From JANXLS01 sp037129555 (GTDB taxonomy: Bacteria; Planctomycetota; SZUA-567; H5-PLA8), in the NCBI GenBank assembly GCA_037129555.1, contig JBAXUS010000273.1, forward strand, positions 1 through 6,928: a stretch of DNA of 6,928 nt, written 5' to 3'. This document shows, in pieces, positions 6,758 through 6,928 of the stretch (the stretch's first letter is position 1; each line of letters begins with the position of its first letter). Made by a program: the position numbers and the translations under genes. The notes beneath the pieces were generated by a model. It searched no databases and was not told where the DNA came from. It saw only the letters and a list, made by a program, of their open reading frames with translations.

Positions 6758-6762
6758 CCTCC
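6758..6762 (-). promoter_or_regulatory. Strong ribosome binding site in front of an ATT codon
   Basis: The minus strand reads GGAGG followed by the 8-nt spacer TTCGACCC and then ATT AAG CTT, in frame with the glycosyltransferase. No ATG, GTG or TTG lies between this site and GTG at 6635, and an in-frame TGA lies just upstream of the site. It is the best initiation signal for this gene. Confidence 0.75.
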
Positions 6763-6858
6763 GGTCACGTGGTTTCTACGGATGCACATTCTTATGTTTC
6801 GATTGCCTACTCAAATACACCCATGCGCCCCTGCGAGGACTGTGGGATTTTGAAGAAA

Positions 6859-6872
6859 TTAAAATATTTTAA
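6859..6872. promoter_or_regulatory. Perfect AT-rich palindrome upstream of the glycosyltransferase
   Basis: TTAAAATATTTTAA reads the same on both strands and stands out in a GC-richer setting, about 110 nt upstream of the ATT start. It could be an operator or an AT-rich promoter element. Nothing else supports a specific role, and simple AT palindromes arise by chance. Confidence 0.3.
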
Positions 6873-6928
6873 GTACCGCGACGAAACGACGGCCTCACAG
6901 TTTGACCGTGGGCGTCTTGAACGACTTA

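Larger units (their letters stand above)
6750..6928 (-). other. Leader region upstream of the glycosyltransferase, no clear gene
   Basis: These 179 nt show no convincing gene. The far end could carry the last ten codons of an upstream gene on the same strand (ending TPTVKL, stop at 6895-6897), but that is too short to judge. A perfect 14-bp AT palindrome lies at 6859-6872. I found no promoter with both hexamers well spaced. A weak TTGAGT at about 6809-6814 lacks a good -10 partner. Confidence 0.4.

Noticed and set aside
6666..6872. Plus-strand frame of 68 codons at the right end
   Set aside because: It has no ribosome binding site or recognisable content, and half of it overlaps the conserved N-terminus of the glycosyltransferase in antisense.
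6895..6927. C-terminal end of an upstream gene (KSFKTPTVKL, then stop)
   Set aside because: The FKTPT string recalls the end region of di-haem cytochrome c peroxidases, but ten codons at the window edge cannot support a gene call.

Overview
All protein-coding content that I can support lies on the minus strand. The direction of transcription therefore runs from the right end of the window to the left. Four genes fill nearly the whole window, in this order: a membrane-embedded family 2 glycosyltransferase (4800-6749); a very large predicted secreted protein with a PA14-like module and a C-terminal SGNH/GDSL-hydrolase-like module (2164-4722); a small Fe-S uracil-DNA-glycosylase-superfamily protein (1400-2077); and a short-chain fatty acid transporter of the AtoE family (1-1310), which lacks only its last residues because the window ends. 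I see no tRNA, rRNA, CRISPR array, transposase or phage gene.

The organism cannot be named from this window. Moderate GC content, a PA14 plus SGNH secreted protein, a cellulose-synthase-like glycosyltransferase and short GC-rich palindromic and octamer repeats between genes would suit an environmental Gram-negative bacterium. The Planctomycetota/Verrucomicrobiota/Acidobacteriota range is my best guess. This is an impression, not a measurement.

The first two genes look like a unit. A polysaccharide-type synthase in the inner membrane is followed, after a 77-nt spacer, by an exported protein that combines a putative sugar-binding PA14 domain with an SGNH fold. By eye, all four SGNH signature residues in that fold are replaced. 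The pair may make and bind, or modify, an extracellular polysaccharide, but this is inference. The last two genes (DNA repair and carboxylate transport) have no obvious functional link to the pair or to each other.

The spacers hold most of the unusual signal. The glycosyltransferase appears to start at a rare ATT codon behind a perfect GGAGG, so conventional gene calling would cut off its N-terminus. A short palindromic unit (GCCGC, 12 nt, GCGGC) occurs three times. Two copies face each other and form a 27-bp hairpin directly upstream of the glycosylase gene. The third sits between the glycosyltransferase and the PA14 gene. A second family, an octamer GCRAAGRC, lies in opposite orientation on either side of the 3' end of the glycosylase gene, encodes its basic C-terminal tail, and recurs at its 5' end.
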